A stretch of 64,000 nt of DNA, from assembly GCA_028277765.1 (NCBI GenBank), contig JANQFQ010000013.1, positions 1 to 64,000 of the forward strand. Direction: 5' to 3'. Of this stretch, positions 45,796 through 55,318 are shown in pieces; positions within the stretch are counted from its first letter, which is position 1; the number at the start of each line of letters is the position of its first letter. Origin of the DNA: Desulfobacterales bacterium (GTDB lineage: Bacteria > Desulfobacterota > Desulfobacteria > Desulfobacterales > SURF-7). Both the position numbers and the translations under genes were made by a program. The notes below the pieces were generated by a model, which worked only from the letters and a program-made list of their open reading frames with translations, was not told the origin of the DNA and made no database searches.

Positions 45796-46242
45796 TTAAT
45801 CTGCTTTTTTTTCTGTTTTTCCCTCCTTGGAATGGCTGCAGGACTTATGGGCACGCAGCTCCTTTAAAGCTGATTGGGCATCATTCTTCAACGGGCTTTT
45901 AGGATATGCTGCCAGGAATTCTTCAAATCCTTTTTCAGCTGCCTTACCCTTTCCGTCAACCGCAAGGGAAACAGCGTTGTTAAATTTGTCAATCTCTTCC
46001 TGGGAGACATTCATCTCAATCTCCTTGTCTTTCCAGTACAGTTTGTCAGTGGATTCATCCTTTGCTCCCCTAACACCCCCGACCGCTGTTGTTGTATACG
46101 TCCTGCTCTTTTTTTTCGGAACAATTCGGGTCATCTTTTTTACCAGATTATCCCAGAAACTTTTCTCCTTTTTTTCTTCCCCAGCATAAGCAAAAGTGGC
46201 AATAAACGCGATGGTGATTAAAAAAACGATAATTTTTTTCAT
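45796..46242 (-). CDS. Small exported TPR-like protein
   Basis: 148 residues. It has a signal peptide (FLITIAFIATFAYA), a basic region, then a helical segment with one tetratricopeptide-like unit (AAEKGFEEFLAAYPKSPLKN, DAQSALKEL) and a charged C-terminus containing CSHS. I do not recognise a family. It lies 40 bp after the large NHL/TPR gene, probably in the same operon, and is followed by a strong terminator. Confidence 0.6.
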   Translation of the reverse strand: MKKIIVFLITIAFIATFAYAGEEKKEKSFWDNLVKKMTRIVPKKKSRTYTTTAVGGVRGAKDESTDKLYWKDKEIEMNVSQEEIDKFNNAVSLAVDGKGKAAEKGFEEFLAAYPKSPLKNDAQSALKELRAHKSCSHSKEGKTEKKAD

Positions 46243-46282
46243 CTGTTCCCCCTTGCGTTGAAGATTAATGCTTTATTTCATG

Positions 46283-49200
46283 TTATATAGAACTAAGAAG
46301 CTTTAATGACATACCCCGAAATTCACTTGAAACCTTTGGCTCAATTTTATAAGCGCTGGTAAACGCTTTTCTTGCTTCCTCAATCTTTTCAAGCCTCATA
46401 TACGCCTTTGCCAGATTGACCCAGACTTTATAGTCACCCGGTTCAACATTTACCGACTGGGTGTACGCATCTGCTGCTGCTTGATACTCTCCTTTCAAAA
46501 AATAGATATTCCCCATGTTGTTCATCAGGGCTGAATTGTCATGGTCTTTTGCCTTGGCTTTTGTGAATATCCTCATTGCCTCTTCCAGTTCGCCAGCTTC
46601 AGCATAAACGATCCCTAGCTGAAGATACGCGTTAACATTATCTGGATTCTCTCTGATGGCCTTAAAATATTTTTTACTGTATATTTTTACGTTTATCTTC
46701 CGTATATCCTTAAATTCATTGTGAAACTTTTTTTCAATCTCTTCACGTGTCACTTCCTTCGGCCGCCACTTATCCAAAGGAAGACTTGCAGGCTTGTACT
46801 TTACCCAGGCAGATCGCAGGTCCATTATATCGAGGCCGTTATCTTTATACGTGTAATATGTTTTGCTCCCGTTTTCCCATGCCGCTATAAATGATTTACC
46901 CACAAGGGTCACTTCAACAGGAACCCATACAATACCGTCCTCAATCACGAGCATCCCACCCATATTATCTTTCCCAAGTTCCTCCGCAGCCCCTATGGCA
47001 AACATCATTAAAATATGACCGGGCACTTCAATAAATTTTGTATTGATGGCCAGACTCTCCAGAGCAGCCGAATAGAGGATGACAAGGTCATCACAGTCGC
47101 CTGATTTCCGTTTAAGAGTCTCCCTTGGGTACTGGAGGTAGTCTACAAAATCAGTCTTACCTGATGTGACCTGATAGGAATTCGCGGGATCGAGCATATA
47201 GGTCAACCCCATCACTCCAAGCGCGTTAAATATAACACTCCCGTAAAGCAGAGGATCAGATGCGCTACTGTACTGGGTAACAATACCCCGCGTGAACTCT
47301 AGAAGTACTGAATCCTTTGTGGTCACAAATGCTGCTATCCTCTCCCGGTCATCCCATGTCATCTTGTGTTTTTCAAAGATGTTTATTGTATGGTTTTTCG
47401 AGTAGGTCTTCAATTTCCGGTTTGAGTAATAGGAAGCGCTTATTTCTGTCTGTACCGGTGTATCCTCTGTAACGTCGAGAATTTTATTATTAAAAACCGC
47501 CTTAATCTTAAGTTCCCTGATCTCACCAACAGGGAGGTCCTCCAATTCAATCTCTGACGGGAAATCCATAAAATTCCTTATACTGAATGAAATCTTAAGC
47601 TTCGATATATCCCCGGTTGTGTTATTGGTAAGCCTTATATGTCCGATACCATCATTTTCGTATACTTTATAGGTGTTTGAAAAAACATTCTGCATTTCGA
47701 GCACTTCAATTTCAAGGGGTGGACGTGTGGCAATATTGGTCTTTGTGCTTACGGAAGCCTTCTCACCTTCAACATCATCAATACTGACCGCGGAAACATG
47801 GTATGTGTATGTCGTATCCGGTTGAAGCCCCTTATCTGTGAATAGAGGTACATCCGTTCTGCCTATTTCCTTTATCTCACCATCTTTTTCCCTGTAGATA
47901 ATATAAAAGGACAGAAATTGTTCCCCGCCTAATTGCCACTTGAGATCTGCTGTAAAATCCTTTGGATATACTTGAAGGCCCTGGGGAGGAGATGCTCGAT
48001 ATTTTTGAGGAACCGCGGAAACCGATTTTGACATGGCGCTTTCATTACCGCCTCCAGCAGCAGCCGTAACCTTGTAAAAGTAAGTTGTGCCGGTGTTGAC
48101 ATCATTGTCCTTGTAATGCGGATCAACTGTTTGCGCCAGCAGTTCAAAACCATCTGTCTCTTTTCCTGACCTGTATACCAGGTATTTATTTACAATCGAT
48201 TCCCTGTTTTTGTCCCAGGTAATATTAATACTTCTTGTGTCGCCTGTCGCAGCCACATTCCAGGGCACATCAGGTGTATATGAAATTAAAAATGACTGCA
48301 GTCTCGTATTCCCTGTGTCTGATACCAATACATTAATGTTGTCCATTGCAATGATAGAAGAAGGAGATTTTATGTCCCCGTTTCCTTTACCCTCACAGCT
48401 GAATTTTCTGACCAGGCCACCTGTCTTCGTAAATATCTTGACATCACTTGCCGACCTGTCCAAGACAAACAATTTATTGTCTGCCAGAGCAATATCGATT
48501 GGATCCAACAGTAAAGGATCCTCATAAGTCCCGGCGCCGAATTCTCCTAAAAGCTTTCCCTGAGAAGAAAGTCTCATAACAGCATGTTTGCCGCGGTCGA
48601 GCACATATAGAATTCCCTCCTTGTCCACGGTAAGGGCAACCGGCTTTTTCATAAAACAGCTCCCATCTTTACTTTTACCAATAGCACTTATAAAAACACC
48701 GTCTCTGCTGAACACCTGTACCCTTTTATTGCCGCTATCAGCCACATATACAGCACCGCTGTCTGTTACAGCTATATCGCCGGGGTTGGAAAAACTGCCG
48801 TTTGAACTGCCGGATGATCCAAACCGAAAGATCTCTTTGCCATCCGGTCCTGCTTTAATAACACCCTTTTTATGGAGAATCCATAAGTTGCTGTCATAGT
48901 CAACCGCTATGGCTCCTGCTTTTATCTCCGGGAAAACGATCTCTTTTATGGACACGCCTTTTTTTAATAAATGAACCGAGCCGATCTTCCTGTCGATTGC
49001 GTAGATCTCACCTTTTCTGCCGCGCGCTATCCTGGTTATCTGTCTGCCCTCTGTCAGAGGGATACACTCCGTCCATAAGACCGAAGTGGGAGGCGGGATG
49101 CGTTCCCGATTAACATCATGAATATTTTTCGCGGGCTGAAATATATGGACAAGGTCCCTTTTCAGATCAGAAATAAATACTTTACCCTCATGGTTTAGTG

Positions 49201-49990
49201 CGATATTGGTTATACTACCGAACTGGGCACGGCTCCTCCCTTTTGAACCGAAAAAGAATAATTTCTTTAGATTAAAATCAAATATTTTAATATTCACAGG
49301 ACCGAGATCTGATACAAAAATACCATTCCTGTCTGCAGCTATTGAACGCGCCTTTTTCACATTCTTTATTGTCCTGCTGTATCGACCCTCTTGTGTATAT
49401 ATTTTAACACAGTTCTCAAACCCGTCAGCCGCGTATATATCTCCTCGATAATCAACAGCAACACTAAGCGGTTCCTTGAGCCTTGTTTTGCCTTCACCAA
49501 CCGTCCCCACTTCTCCCAGAAATACTCCGTTGGAGCCGAGCACCTGAATCCGATTGTTCCCGGTATCTGCCACGTAGATAATACCCTTATAAACACAAAT
49601 ATCCCTGGGGCTGCTGAACTGCTTTGGCCCGGAACCGCCTCTGCCGAATTTGTCAATGAACTTTCCTTTTTTATTAAATACCGCTATATGCGAGAGAGAA
49701 CTGTCAATCACATACAGCCTGTTATTAGAATAAGCGAGGCCTACCGGCTTTCGCAGAATTGTTTTCCATTTTTTTTCCCTGCCTCCCAGTTGAGCTATCT
49801 GTTTGCCGTCAGCATCCAGAACCTGCACAATACCCTTTTTCTGAGCAACATAAATAGTGCCTGACTGGTCAAAGGTTACTGATAGAGGATCCTGGACAGA
49901 GAGTTCACCAATATAGTTCACCTGTTGCATTGCCAGGGCAAGGGGAGGAGCTATAAAGACCAGAATTATAATCAACAACGTTTTTCTCAT
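46283..49990 (-). CDS. Large exported NHL-repeat / FN3 / transglutaminase-like / TPR protein
   Basis: 1236 residues from the ATG at 49990, which has AGGTG upstream and opens a signal peptide (TLLIIILVFIAPPLALA); the track starts 15 codons earlier. Residues ~20-540 are NHL beta-propeller repeats (GSGPKQFSSPRDICVYKGII, VADTGNNRIQVLGSNGVF, repeated). Two fibronectin III domains follow (~545-730), then a beta-rich domain. A transglutaminase-like domain has the Cys in KSGDCDDLVILYSAA (~1000) and His in VPGHILMMF, with WVPVEV where the third residue is expected. C-terminal TPRs end it. It probably works in the periplasm or on the surface as scaffold or peptide-modifying protein. Confidence 0.82.
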   Translation of the reverse strand: MRKTLLIIILVFIAPPLALAMQQVNYIGELSVQDPLSVTFDQSGTIYVAQKKGIVQVLDADGKQIAQLGGREKKWKTILRKPVGLAYSNNRLYVIDSSLSHIAVFNKKGKFIDKFGRGGSGPKQFSSPRDICVYKGIIYVADTGNNRIQVLGSNGVFLGEVGTVGEGKTRLKEPLSVAVDYRGDIYAADGFENCVKIYTQEGRYSRTIKNVKKARSIAADRNGIFVSDLGPVNIKIFDFNLKKLFFFGSKGRSRAQFGSITNIALNHEGKVFISDLKRDLVHIFQPAKNIHDVNRERIPPPTSVLWTECIPLTEGRQITRIARGRKGEIYAIDRKIGSVHLLKKGVSIKEIVFPEIKAGAIAVDYDSNLWILHKKGVIKAGPDGKEIFRFGSSGSSNGSFSNPGDIAVTDSGAVYVADSGNKRVQVFSRDGVFISAIGKSKDGSCFMKKPVALTVDKEGILYVLDRGKHAVMRLSSQGKLLGEFGAGTYEDPLLLDPIDIALADNKLFVLDRSASDVKIFTKTGGLVRKFSCEGKGNGDIKSPSSIIAMDNINVLVSDTGNTRLQSFLISYTPDVPWNVAATGDTRSINITWDKNRESIVNKYLVYRSGKETDGFELLAQTVDPHYKDNDVNTGTTYFYKVTAAAGGGNESAMSKSVSAVPQKYRASPPQGLQVYPKDFTADLKWQLGGEQFLSFYIIYREKDGEIKEIGRTDVPLFTDKGLQPDTTYTYHVSAVSIDDVEGEKASVSTKTNIATRPPLEIEVLEMQNVFSNTYKVYENDGIGHIRLTNNTTGDISKLKISFSIRNFMDFPSEIELEDLPVGEIRELKIKAVFNNKILDVTEDTPVQTEISASYYSNRKLKTYSKNHTINIFEKHKMTWDDRERIAAFVTTKDSVLLEFTRGIVTQYSSASDPLLYGSVIFNALGVMGLTYMLDPANSYQVTSGKTDFVDYLQYPRETLKRKSGDCDDLVILYSAALESLAINTKFIEVPGHILMMFAIGAAEELGKDNMGGMLVIEDGIVWVPVEVTLVGKSFIAAWENGSKTYYTYKDNGLDIMDLRSAWVKYKPASLPLDKWRPKEVTREEIEKKFHNEFKDIRKINVKIYSKKYFKAIRENPDNVNAYLQLGIVYAEAGELEEAMRIFTKAKAKDHDNSALMNNMGNIYFLKGEYQAAADAYTQSVNVEPGDYKVWVNLAKAYMRLEKIEEARKAFTSAYKIEPKVSSEFRGMSLKLLSSI

Positions 49991-50190
49991 GATCACCTCT
50001 GATAGATCTACTGGTTGGTTTCTGGAGTTCAACAAAGCTATATAATAGCATATTATTTATTATATAACAAACATGATACCAAAAGATGTTTCTTATTTGA
50101 CATTTAGGCAAAAAATGTTTTTATATATTCTGCATTCGACTTGGTTGTACTGAACCGAGAAACATTTAACAAAAATCTACTGGTAAAATT

Positions 50191-50661
50191 ATGAATAAGA
50201 ATACCACAGAACCACCGCCCATAAGTATTTTCCCTGCAAAACGGACATATATTGACTACCCCTGGCTGGTCTGGGCCATAGGATGGCTGGCAGTATATAA
50301 AGGATTGATCTGGATAACCACTGATCCACTGGCCCCTGATCCTGTGCTGAAAATAACAGGGATAAAATATCTTCTTTTCATGATACCTTACACGGTCATG
50401 GGAATCGGTATCTGGAACTTAAGGAAGTGGGCCATGCAGGGTGTCCTTATACTTGCTGCCGTGGAATTGCTTTTTTTTATCCTTTACTCCCAATCATTAT
50501 CTACCCTGGCCATTGACAAAACCAATCTTTTTATCCACATTTTTACAGCTGCAATCATGATTATTAACGGCCCAATCAGTGTTTTTATTATTCTTATTGC
50601 CGGTATAGGGCTGATGAAATATGCCGGTAAATATGAGCTTCTAGATGAACAACAGGAGTAA
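50191..50661 (+). CDS. Hypothetical four-helix membrane protein
   Basis: 156 residues with about four hydrophobic helices (~28-45, 62-82, 88-105, 118-142) and charged ends (DEQQE). I do not recognise a specific family; the pattern is like small predicted inner-membrane proteins of unknown function. No clear ribosome binding site before the ATG. It stands alone. Confidence 0.6.
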   Translation: MNKNTTEPPPISIFPAKRTYIDYPWLVWAIGWLAVYKGLIWITTDPLAPDPVLKITGIKYLLFMIPYTVMGIGIWNLRKWAMQGVLILAAVELLFFILYSQSLSTLAIDKTNLFIHIFTAAIMIINGPISVFIILIAGIGLMKYAGKYELLDEQQE

Positions 50662-50959
50662 GTGTTGAGTATTGATTGCTGGAAACAAATATTCATCTAT
50701 TTTTTTCATTATCCATTTTCGCTTTATCCTATTCTCGCCCGTTTCTGTCGCCCCAACACCCTTTCAACGATGCAATTCCTATATTTTCAATAGGTTATCA
50801 AGAAACAGACTTATAATGAACAGGAAAAACATCTTGACATAAAACCAGAATAAGTATTGAATGCATCTTTTTGGTAGCGATAATATACTGCCCGTATAAA
50901 TTCTGCATCCATGTAGTCAGAATGCGGGCCGGTTGATTATGATTTAAGGAGGTGTTGCT
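50662..50959. other. Intergenic region upstream of the CoA-transferase pair
   Basis: About 300 bases. It contains TTGACA at 50834-50839 with a weak -10 (TTGAAT after 17 bases), a possible promoter for the CoA-transferase genes, and ends with a very strong ribosome binding site AAGGAGGTG. No gene seen. Confidence 0.45.
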
Positions 50960-52177
50960 GTGCCGGAAAAAATGGAAGGAGCATTAACCGGATACCGTGT
51001 CCTGGACCTTGCAGACATTAAAGGTACATACTGTACTAAAATGATTGCCGATATGGGGGCTGAAGTCATCAAGATTGAAAACCCGGATGGAGATCCAACA
51101 AGAAATATTCCCCCTTTTGCCGGTGATATTCCACATTCTGAAAAAAGCCTTTACTTTCTGTATAGAAATGCCAACAAACAGGGCATAACCCTTAACCTGG
51201 AAACTTCAGACGGCCGGACAATCTTTAAAAAACTTATAGAAGGTGCGGACGTACTTGTTGAAACATATTCGCCAGGGTACATGAAAAGCATTGGACTCGA
51301 TTATGAAGTCCTAAAGGAGATAAATCCCGAGCTTATCATGGCCAGTATTACAGATTTTGGTCAAACCGGTCCCTACAAAGACTGGAAAGGATCGGACATA
51401 GTCGCCTACTGCATGAGCGGAGCAATGATTTCAAGCGGTTATCCTGAAGGTAGCCCTTGCCGACTGCCTGGCACGCCAGCCTATGATTCAGCCGCCATGT
51501 CTGCGGCCATATCGATCACGTTGTCTCTGTTTCACAGGGGCACAACAGGTAAAGGACAGTATATTGATGTTTCTGTCCACGAAAATGCCCGTATGGGACT
51601 CTACCCGTGGCTCCTCCCCATGTACTCATACAATGTTAATCCAGGCAGCCCACCTCCTGGTCCTGAAGGGAGACTTGGAACCGCCCTTTACCCCATATAC
51701 CCATGCAAAGACGGCAAAGTAAGAGTTGTTGCCCTGACTCCAAGACAATGGGACGCCCTTGTAAAAATCCTGGGCGAACCTGAGGTGCTCATGCTCCCTG
51801 AATGGCGAGAATTTTACTACAGGATTGGCAATGCTGACGCCATTTACGCCATCATCATCGGATTCACAATGGAATATACCATGGTTGAACTGCTCGAAGC
51901 CGGACACAGGGAGGGGGTCCCCATTGTACCGATTTATGATATCAAGGGATTTGTGGACAGCCCGCATACAAAAGCGAGAGAATTCTTTACAGAGATTGAC
52001 CACCCCGTTGCCGGTAAATACCAGACCCCATGTCCGCCGTATAAATGGACCGAAACATCATGCCAGATAAATGAGCCGGCCCCATGCCTTGGCCAGCACA
52101 ATGAAAATATTTATTGCGATGAACTGGGCTATTCAAAAGACGATCTTTCCGCCCTGAGGCGGGCGGGTGTTATATAA
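50960..52177 (+). CDS. Class III (CaiB/BaiF family) CoA-transferase, first subunit
   Basis: 405 residues from a GTG start behind AAGGAGGTG. Family hallmarks: GYRVLDLADIKGTYCTKMIA, DMGAEVIKIENPDGDPTR, NANKQGITLNLETSDG and RGTTGKGQYIDVS. Class III enzymes move CoA between carboxylic acids through an Asp-anhydride. Counted back from the HRGTTGKGQ motif, the nearest Asp (TPAYDSAA) is one residue out of register with the catalytic Asp of formyl-CoA transferase. It may therefore be the non-catalytic partner of the next gene. In anaerobes such adjacent pairs (for example BbsE/BbsF) activate aromatic or alkyl succinates; the substrate here is unknown. Confidence 0.88.
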   Translation: MPEKMEGALTGYRVLDLADIKGTYCTKMIADMGAEVIKIENPDGDPTRNIPPFAGDIPHSEKSLYFLYRNANKQGITLNLETSDGRTIFKKLIEGADVLVETYSPGYMKSIGLDYEVLKEINPELIMASITDFGQTGPYKDWKGSDIVAYCMSGAMISSGYPEGSPCRLPGTPAYDSAAMSAAISITLSLFHRGTTGKGQYIDVSVHENARMGLYPWLLPMYSYNVNPGSPPPGPEGRLGTALYPIYPCKDGKVRVVALTPRQWDALVKILGEPEVLMLPEWREFYYRIGNADAIYAIIIGFTMEYTMVELLEAGHREGVPIVPIYDIKGFVDSPHTKAREFFTEIDHPVAGKYQTPCPPYKWTETSCQINEPAPCLGQHNENIYCDELGYSKDDLSALRRAGVI

Positions 52178-52190
52178 GAAGGAGGCCTAA

Positions 52191-53417
52191 ATGACCAATT
52201 ACCCACTTGACGGCATAAGGGTTGTAAATTTCGGTACTGGTGTTGTGATACCGGACTTTGGTAAAATCCTGGGAGAATTCGGCGCTGATGTCATCAAAAT
52301 CGAATCAGGTGAGAATCTCGATTTCATGCGGACCATCGGATCGGACATCAATAACAGTCCTGGTTTTAATGAATCAAACAGAAACAAGCGGAGTTTCGGT
52401 GTGGACCTGAACACAGACAAAGGAAAAGAGCTTGTACGGGACCTGATTAAGACCGCGGATATTGTTGGTGAAAATTTCCGAGGCGGTGTGGTAAAAAACC
52501 TCGGTTTTGGTTATGAACGTGTACGTGAACTAAAACCGGACATCATTTATATAAGCAGCCAGGGATTTGGTGCTGGAGGACCTTATAGTGATTTCAAGGC
52601 TTACGGTCCCATGCTTGCTGCTGCTTCTGGGGTACTCTCCCTATGGGCCCATCCTGACGACGAATATCCTGCAGGCGCAAGTTTTCCGCACCCTGATCAT
52701 ATTGCGAGCAAACAGGCGGTTTTCGCGGTTCTCGCAGCCCTTGACTATAGGCGGCGGACAGGTAAAGGACAGTTCATTGATATGTCTCAGATCGAAGCTG
52801 CTGCTTCACTGATCGGTGAGGCATATCTCGATTATTCAATTAACCAACATGTTCAGCAGCCCCAAGGAAACCGGTCCCCGTACGCGGCGCCACACGGCTG
52901 TTACCGGTGTAAAGGCACAGACCAGTGGTGCGCCATTAGTGTGTTTACCAGTAAACAATGGATCAGCTTTTGTAATGCCCTTGAAAAGCCTGAATGGATA
53001 GAAGACCCAAAGTTCGCGGATACGGTCAGCAGGCTGAAACATATTGATGAGCTTGAAAAACATATTGAGGAATGGACCCAGCAACATGAACCCGAGGTAG
53101 TCATGCAGACCCTTCAGGCTGTTGGTGTTCCAGCGGGTATTGCACAACGGGCTGTTGACACGATTGCTGACCCTCAACTCAAATGGTCGAATGCCACCGT
53201 TGAAGTCGATCATCCTGTTGCGGGTAAAAGGCTTTATCCCAATTTGCCGTGGAAAATGTCTGATATGGAATTCTGTGAAAGCACACCACCACCTCTGCTT
53301 GGAGAACATACAGAAGAGATCTGCCGTGAGATACTCAACCTATCGGACGATGAGATCGAACAGTTGAAACAGGAAAAAATCATGGAGATCCCTTTGCTGG
53401 AAGAGGGAGAAGAATGA
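52191..53417 (+). CDS. Class III (CaiB/BaiF family) CoA-transferase, second subunit
   Basis: 408 residues, ATG 13 bases after the previous stop with AGGAGG upstream. Hallmarks: GIRVVNFGTGVVIPDFGKIL, EFGADVIKIE, RNKRSFGVDLN, SSQGFGAGGPY and RRRTGKGQFIDMSQ. The catalytic Asp is in the expected register in PHPDHIASKQAVFAVLAALD. It probably forms a hetero-oligomer with the first gene. No dehydrogenase or ligase genes flank the pair, so the pathway cannot be deduced. Confidence 0.88.
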   Translation: MTNYPLDGIRVVNFGTGVVIPDFGKILGEFGADVIKIESGENLDFMRTIGSDINNSPGFNESNRNKRSFGVDLNTDKGKELVRDLIKTADIVGENFRGGVVKNLGFGYERVRELKPDIIYISSQGFGAGGPYSDFKAYGPMLAAASGVLSLWAHPDDEYPAGASFPHPDHIASKQAVFAVLAALDYRRRTGKGQFIDMSQIEAAASLIGEAYLDYSINQHVQQPQGNRSPYAAPHGCYRCKGTDQWCAISVFTSKQWISFCNALEKPEWIEDPKFADTVSRLKHIDELEKHIEEWTQQHEPEVVMQTLQAVGVPAGIAQRAVDTIADPQLKWSNATVEVDHPVAGKRLYPNLPWKMSDMEFCESTPPPLLGEHTEEICREILNLSDDEIEQLKQEKIMEIPLLEEGEE

Positions 53418-53455
53418 TCAACTTCTTATTACTTGCATAACTAGAATAGAGATAA

Positions 53456-53485
53456 ATGGCAGAATTCTACAACTTTAGGCACTTA
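53456..53485. repeat. Partial copy of the family B repeat
   Basis: TGGCAGAATTCTACAACTTT then AGGCACTT matches the reverse complement of part of the 33.7-kb element (33741-33768) at 27 of 28 bases. Confidence 0.65.
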
Positions 53486-53497
53486 TAATAATTCCCT

Positions 53498-54058
53498 TTA
53501 ATCCTTGATTGTGAGTTTTCTGATAACCTCTTTTGCTTTTTTATCAGGATTAATAAATTCAATTCCAGCTTCATATGTGCCATCAGGACTCTCTTTGCAG
53601 AAGCATACCCGTGCTTCTACTTCTACAAGATCATCCCCCAGACCCAGGGCCAGCTTTATATTATATTTTGTGTCAACAGGATTGTAAGTCTCCAGAAGAA
53701 CTCCACCCGGGCTGATATTCAGTGTCCGCCCCATACCCTGGTTAATAAGCTGCTGTTGATCATCCATACATTCATATGAAATCAATTTCAGTGAAGGAAC
53801 CCTGGTATGCTTTCTTGAAAAAACACCGCTTCCTTTCCTGTTGTAATAGGCGGAATCGGTTTTCTGTTGTGCCTTGATGAATTCATATGCGTTTTTCAGG
53901 CTGCTGAATCGCTGAATTAGAGAATGGCCGCTCATATTCACGGTAACAGTATAAAATTCTGATTTACCGTCTTCGGTTTTTTCTTTTAAAATTTTTATGT
54001 TTTCCATTTCACCAGCCGCTCTCTTGCTGTCAAATTGAAAAAAGGGTTTACCCAGCAC
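53498..54058 (-). CDS. PilZ domain protein
   Basis: 186 residues. An N-terminal ~80-residue region of unknown type precedes a PilZ domain with both c-di-GMP motifs: the Arg box RKHTR (~93) and NISPGG (~129), then AGIEFINPD near the end. It should bind cyclic di-GMP and relay it to a partner; type IV pili in the same genome are one conceivable target. It lies alone, with a partial family B repeat downstream. Confidence 0.85.
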   Translation of the reverse strand: MLGKPFFQFDSKRAAGEMENIKILKEKTEDGKSEFYTVTVNMSGHSLIQRFSSLKNAYEFIKAQQKTDSAYYNRKGSGVFSRKHTRVPSLKLISYECMDDQQQLINQGMGRTLNISPGGVLLETYNPVDTKYNIKLALGLGDDLVEVEARVCFCKESPDGTYEAGIEFINPDKKAKEVIRKLTIKD

Positions 54059-54270
54059 TGTTACCGGCTGAGTTTTCCTTATTTAATAATTATATAAGCA
54101 TGTTAATATACCATTTTTTCTTCATAATAACAATCATCAATAATTATTAATATTAAAATGAACTTGGGATCAATACTTTTTTTAAAGGTTTTTTTGCAGG
54201 CAGCAGGGGTATGTGTTTGCCGTTCATCATAAAGAAGATAATTGTATTGCCATAAATATATTTTTTACAA

Positions 54271-54306
54271 TAAAAAAAGGGCAAATCCTTATTGGATTTG
54301 CCCTTT
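54271..54306 (-). terminator. Rho-independent terminator of the HesB-like gene
   Basis: AAAGGGCAAATCC-TTATT-GGATTTGCCCTTT is a perfect 13-bp stem, followed on the reverse strand by a T-run, 24 bases past the selenoprotein stop. Confidence 0.85.
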
Positions 54307-54329
54307 CATAAAATGTCAGTATTCTTTAA

Positions 54330-54650
54330 CTAGCCGCAGCTGCCGTTTGTCTCTCCGCTGCAACTGCCCCCGCAGCCCGGGCCAAGGTCAATACTCGATG
54401 TAACCTGAAGATTATTGAATTGAAAATCAACTTTAATCGGTTTGGCCTGTTCCAAGAATGTTTTTTCAACAACATATTGAAAACCATCAATATCAAAAGA
54501 ATCGTCATTATCCCTTAGCTCATCCAGAGCCATCGCAAGAGAAGGCCCGCCTCAACCACCGGTATTAAGAAAAATACGTATGGGTTGGACTTCTTTATCC
54601 TTAAAATAATCTGCAATAAACTGTGTTGCAGAAGATGTTACTTCTAACAT
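54330..54650 (-). CDS. HesB/IscA-like selenoprotein (in-frame UGA = Sec33)
   Basis: 106 residues if UGA is read as selenocysteine. The ORF track shows only the part after the UGA (54330-54533). The true ATG at 54650 has GGAGGATATC upstream. It opens MLEVTSSATQFIADYFKDKE, then RIFLNTGG-U-GGPSLAMALDEL, with TGA at 54552-54554. In IscA/HesB proteins this site is the first conserved Cys (GGCGGP). HesB-like selenoproteins with Sec here are known from deltaproteobacteria. The C-terminus has CGGSCSGETNGSCG. GGGCC...GGCTC just after the UGA could be part of a SECIS hairpin. It may carry Fe-S clusters or have a redox role. Confidence 0.85.
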
Positions 54651-54785
54651 GATATCCTCCTTAAAAAACTTTATTTATATCAAACAGCAGAAAGAAAATA
54701 GTAATTGATACCCGGTTTGTCAATAAAGAAAGTTGTTTAAGAATCGAATAAGGAAAGACTTACAATCTGTGAGAAGTCACAACTA

Positions 54786-55307
54786 TCAAATATTATTGAT
54801 ATAATCAGTGTATACCCTGGAATCTTCAGGAGAAAAAAGAACAAAAACAACTTTTTCAAATCCTGAATTCTCCTTTAAAAAACGACAGGATGTATCCACA
54901 GCAATCCCGCAAGCCTCTTCAATAGGATAACCGTAAACACCACAGCTTATGGCGGGAAACGCAATAGATTTAATATTATTCTCAACAGCAAGCGTAAAAC
55001 TGTCTCTATAGCACGAAGCTAAAAGATCACTTTTATCTTTTGCCCGACTGTAAACAGGTCCCACCGTATGGATGACATGTCCGGCACGAAGGTTATACCC
55101 CTTTGTTATCCTTGCCTCGCCTGTGGGACATCCACCCAGGGTTCTGCATTCAGCAAGGAGTTCCGGTCCTGCAGCACGATGGATCGCACCATCCACACCA
55201 CCGCCGCCCAATAGTGATGTGTTTGCAGCATTAACAATGGCATCCACGTCCAGTTCTGTAATATCTCCCTGAATTACCTCAACTTTTTCTAAAATCTGAC
55301 TGTCCAT
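54786..55307 (-). CDS. Macrodomain protein (O-acetyl-ADP-ribose deacetylase-like)
   Basis: 173 residues, a single macrodomain. Motifs: [51 protein letters not shown] and [13 protein letters not shown]. This is the MacroD/YmdB group that removes acetyl from O-acetyl-ADP-ribose or ADP-ribose from protein. It lies 11 bases after the FmdB-like gene, probably in one transcript. Confidence 0.92.
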   Translation of the reverse strand: MDSQILEKVEVIQGDITELDVDAIVNAANTSLLGGGGVDGAIHRAAGPELLAECRTLGGCPTGEARITKGYNLRAGHVIHTVGPVYSRAKDKSDLLASCYRDSFTLAVENNIKSIAFPAISCGVYGYPIEEACGIAVDTSCRFLKENSGFEKVVFVLFSPEDSRVYTDYINNI

Positions 55308-55318
55308 ATTTTCCCTTA

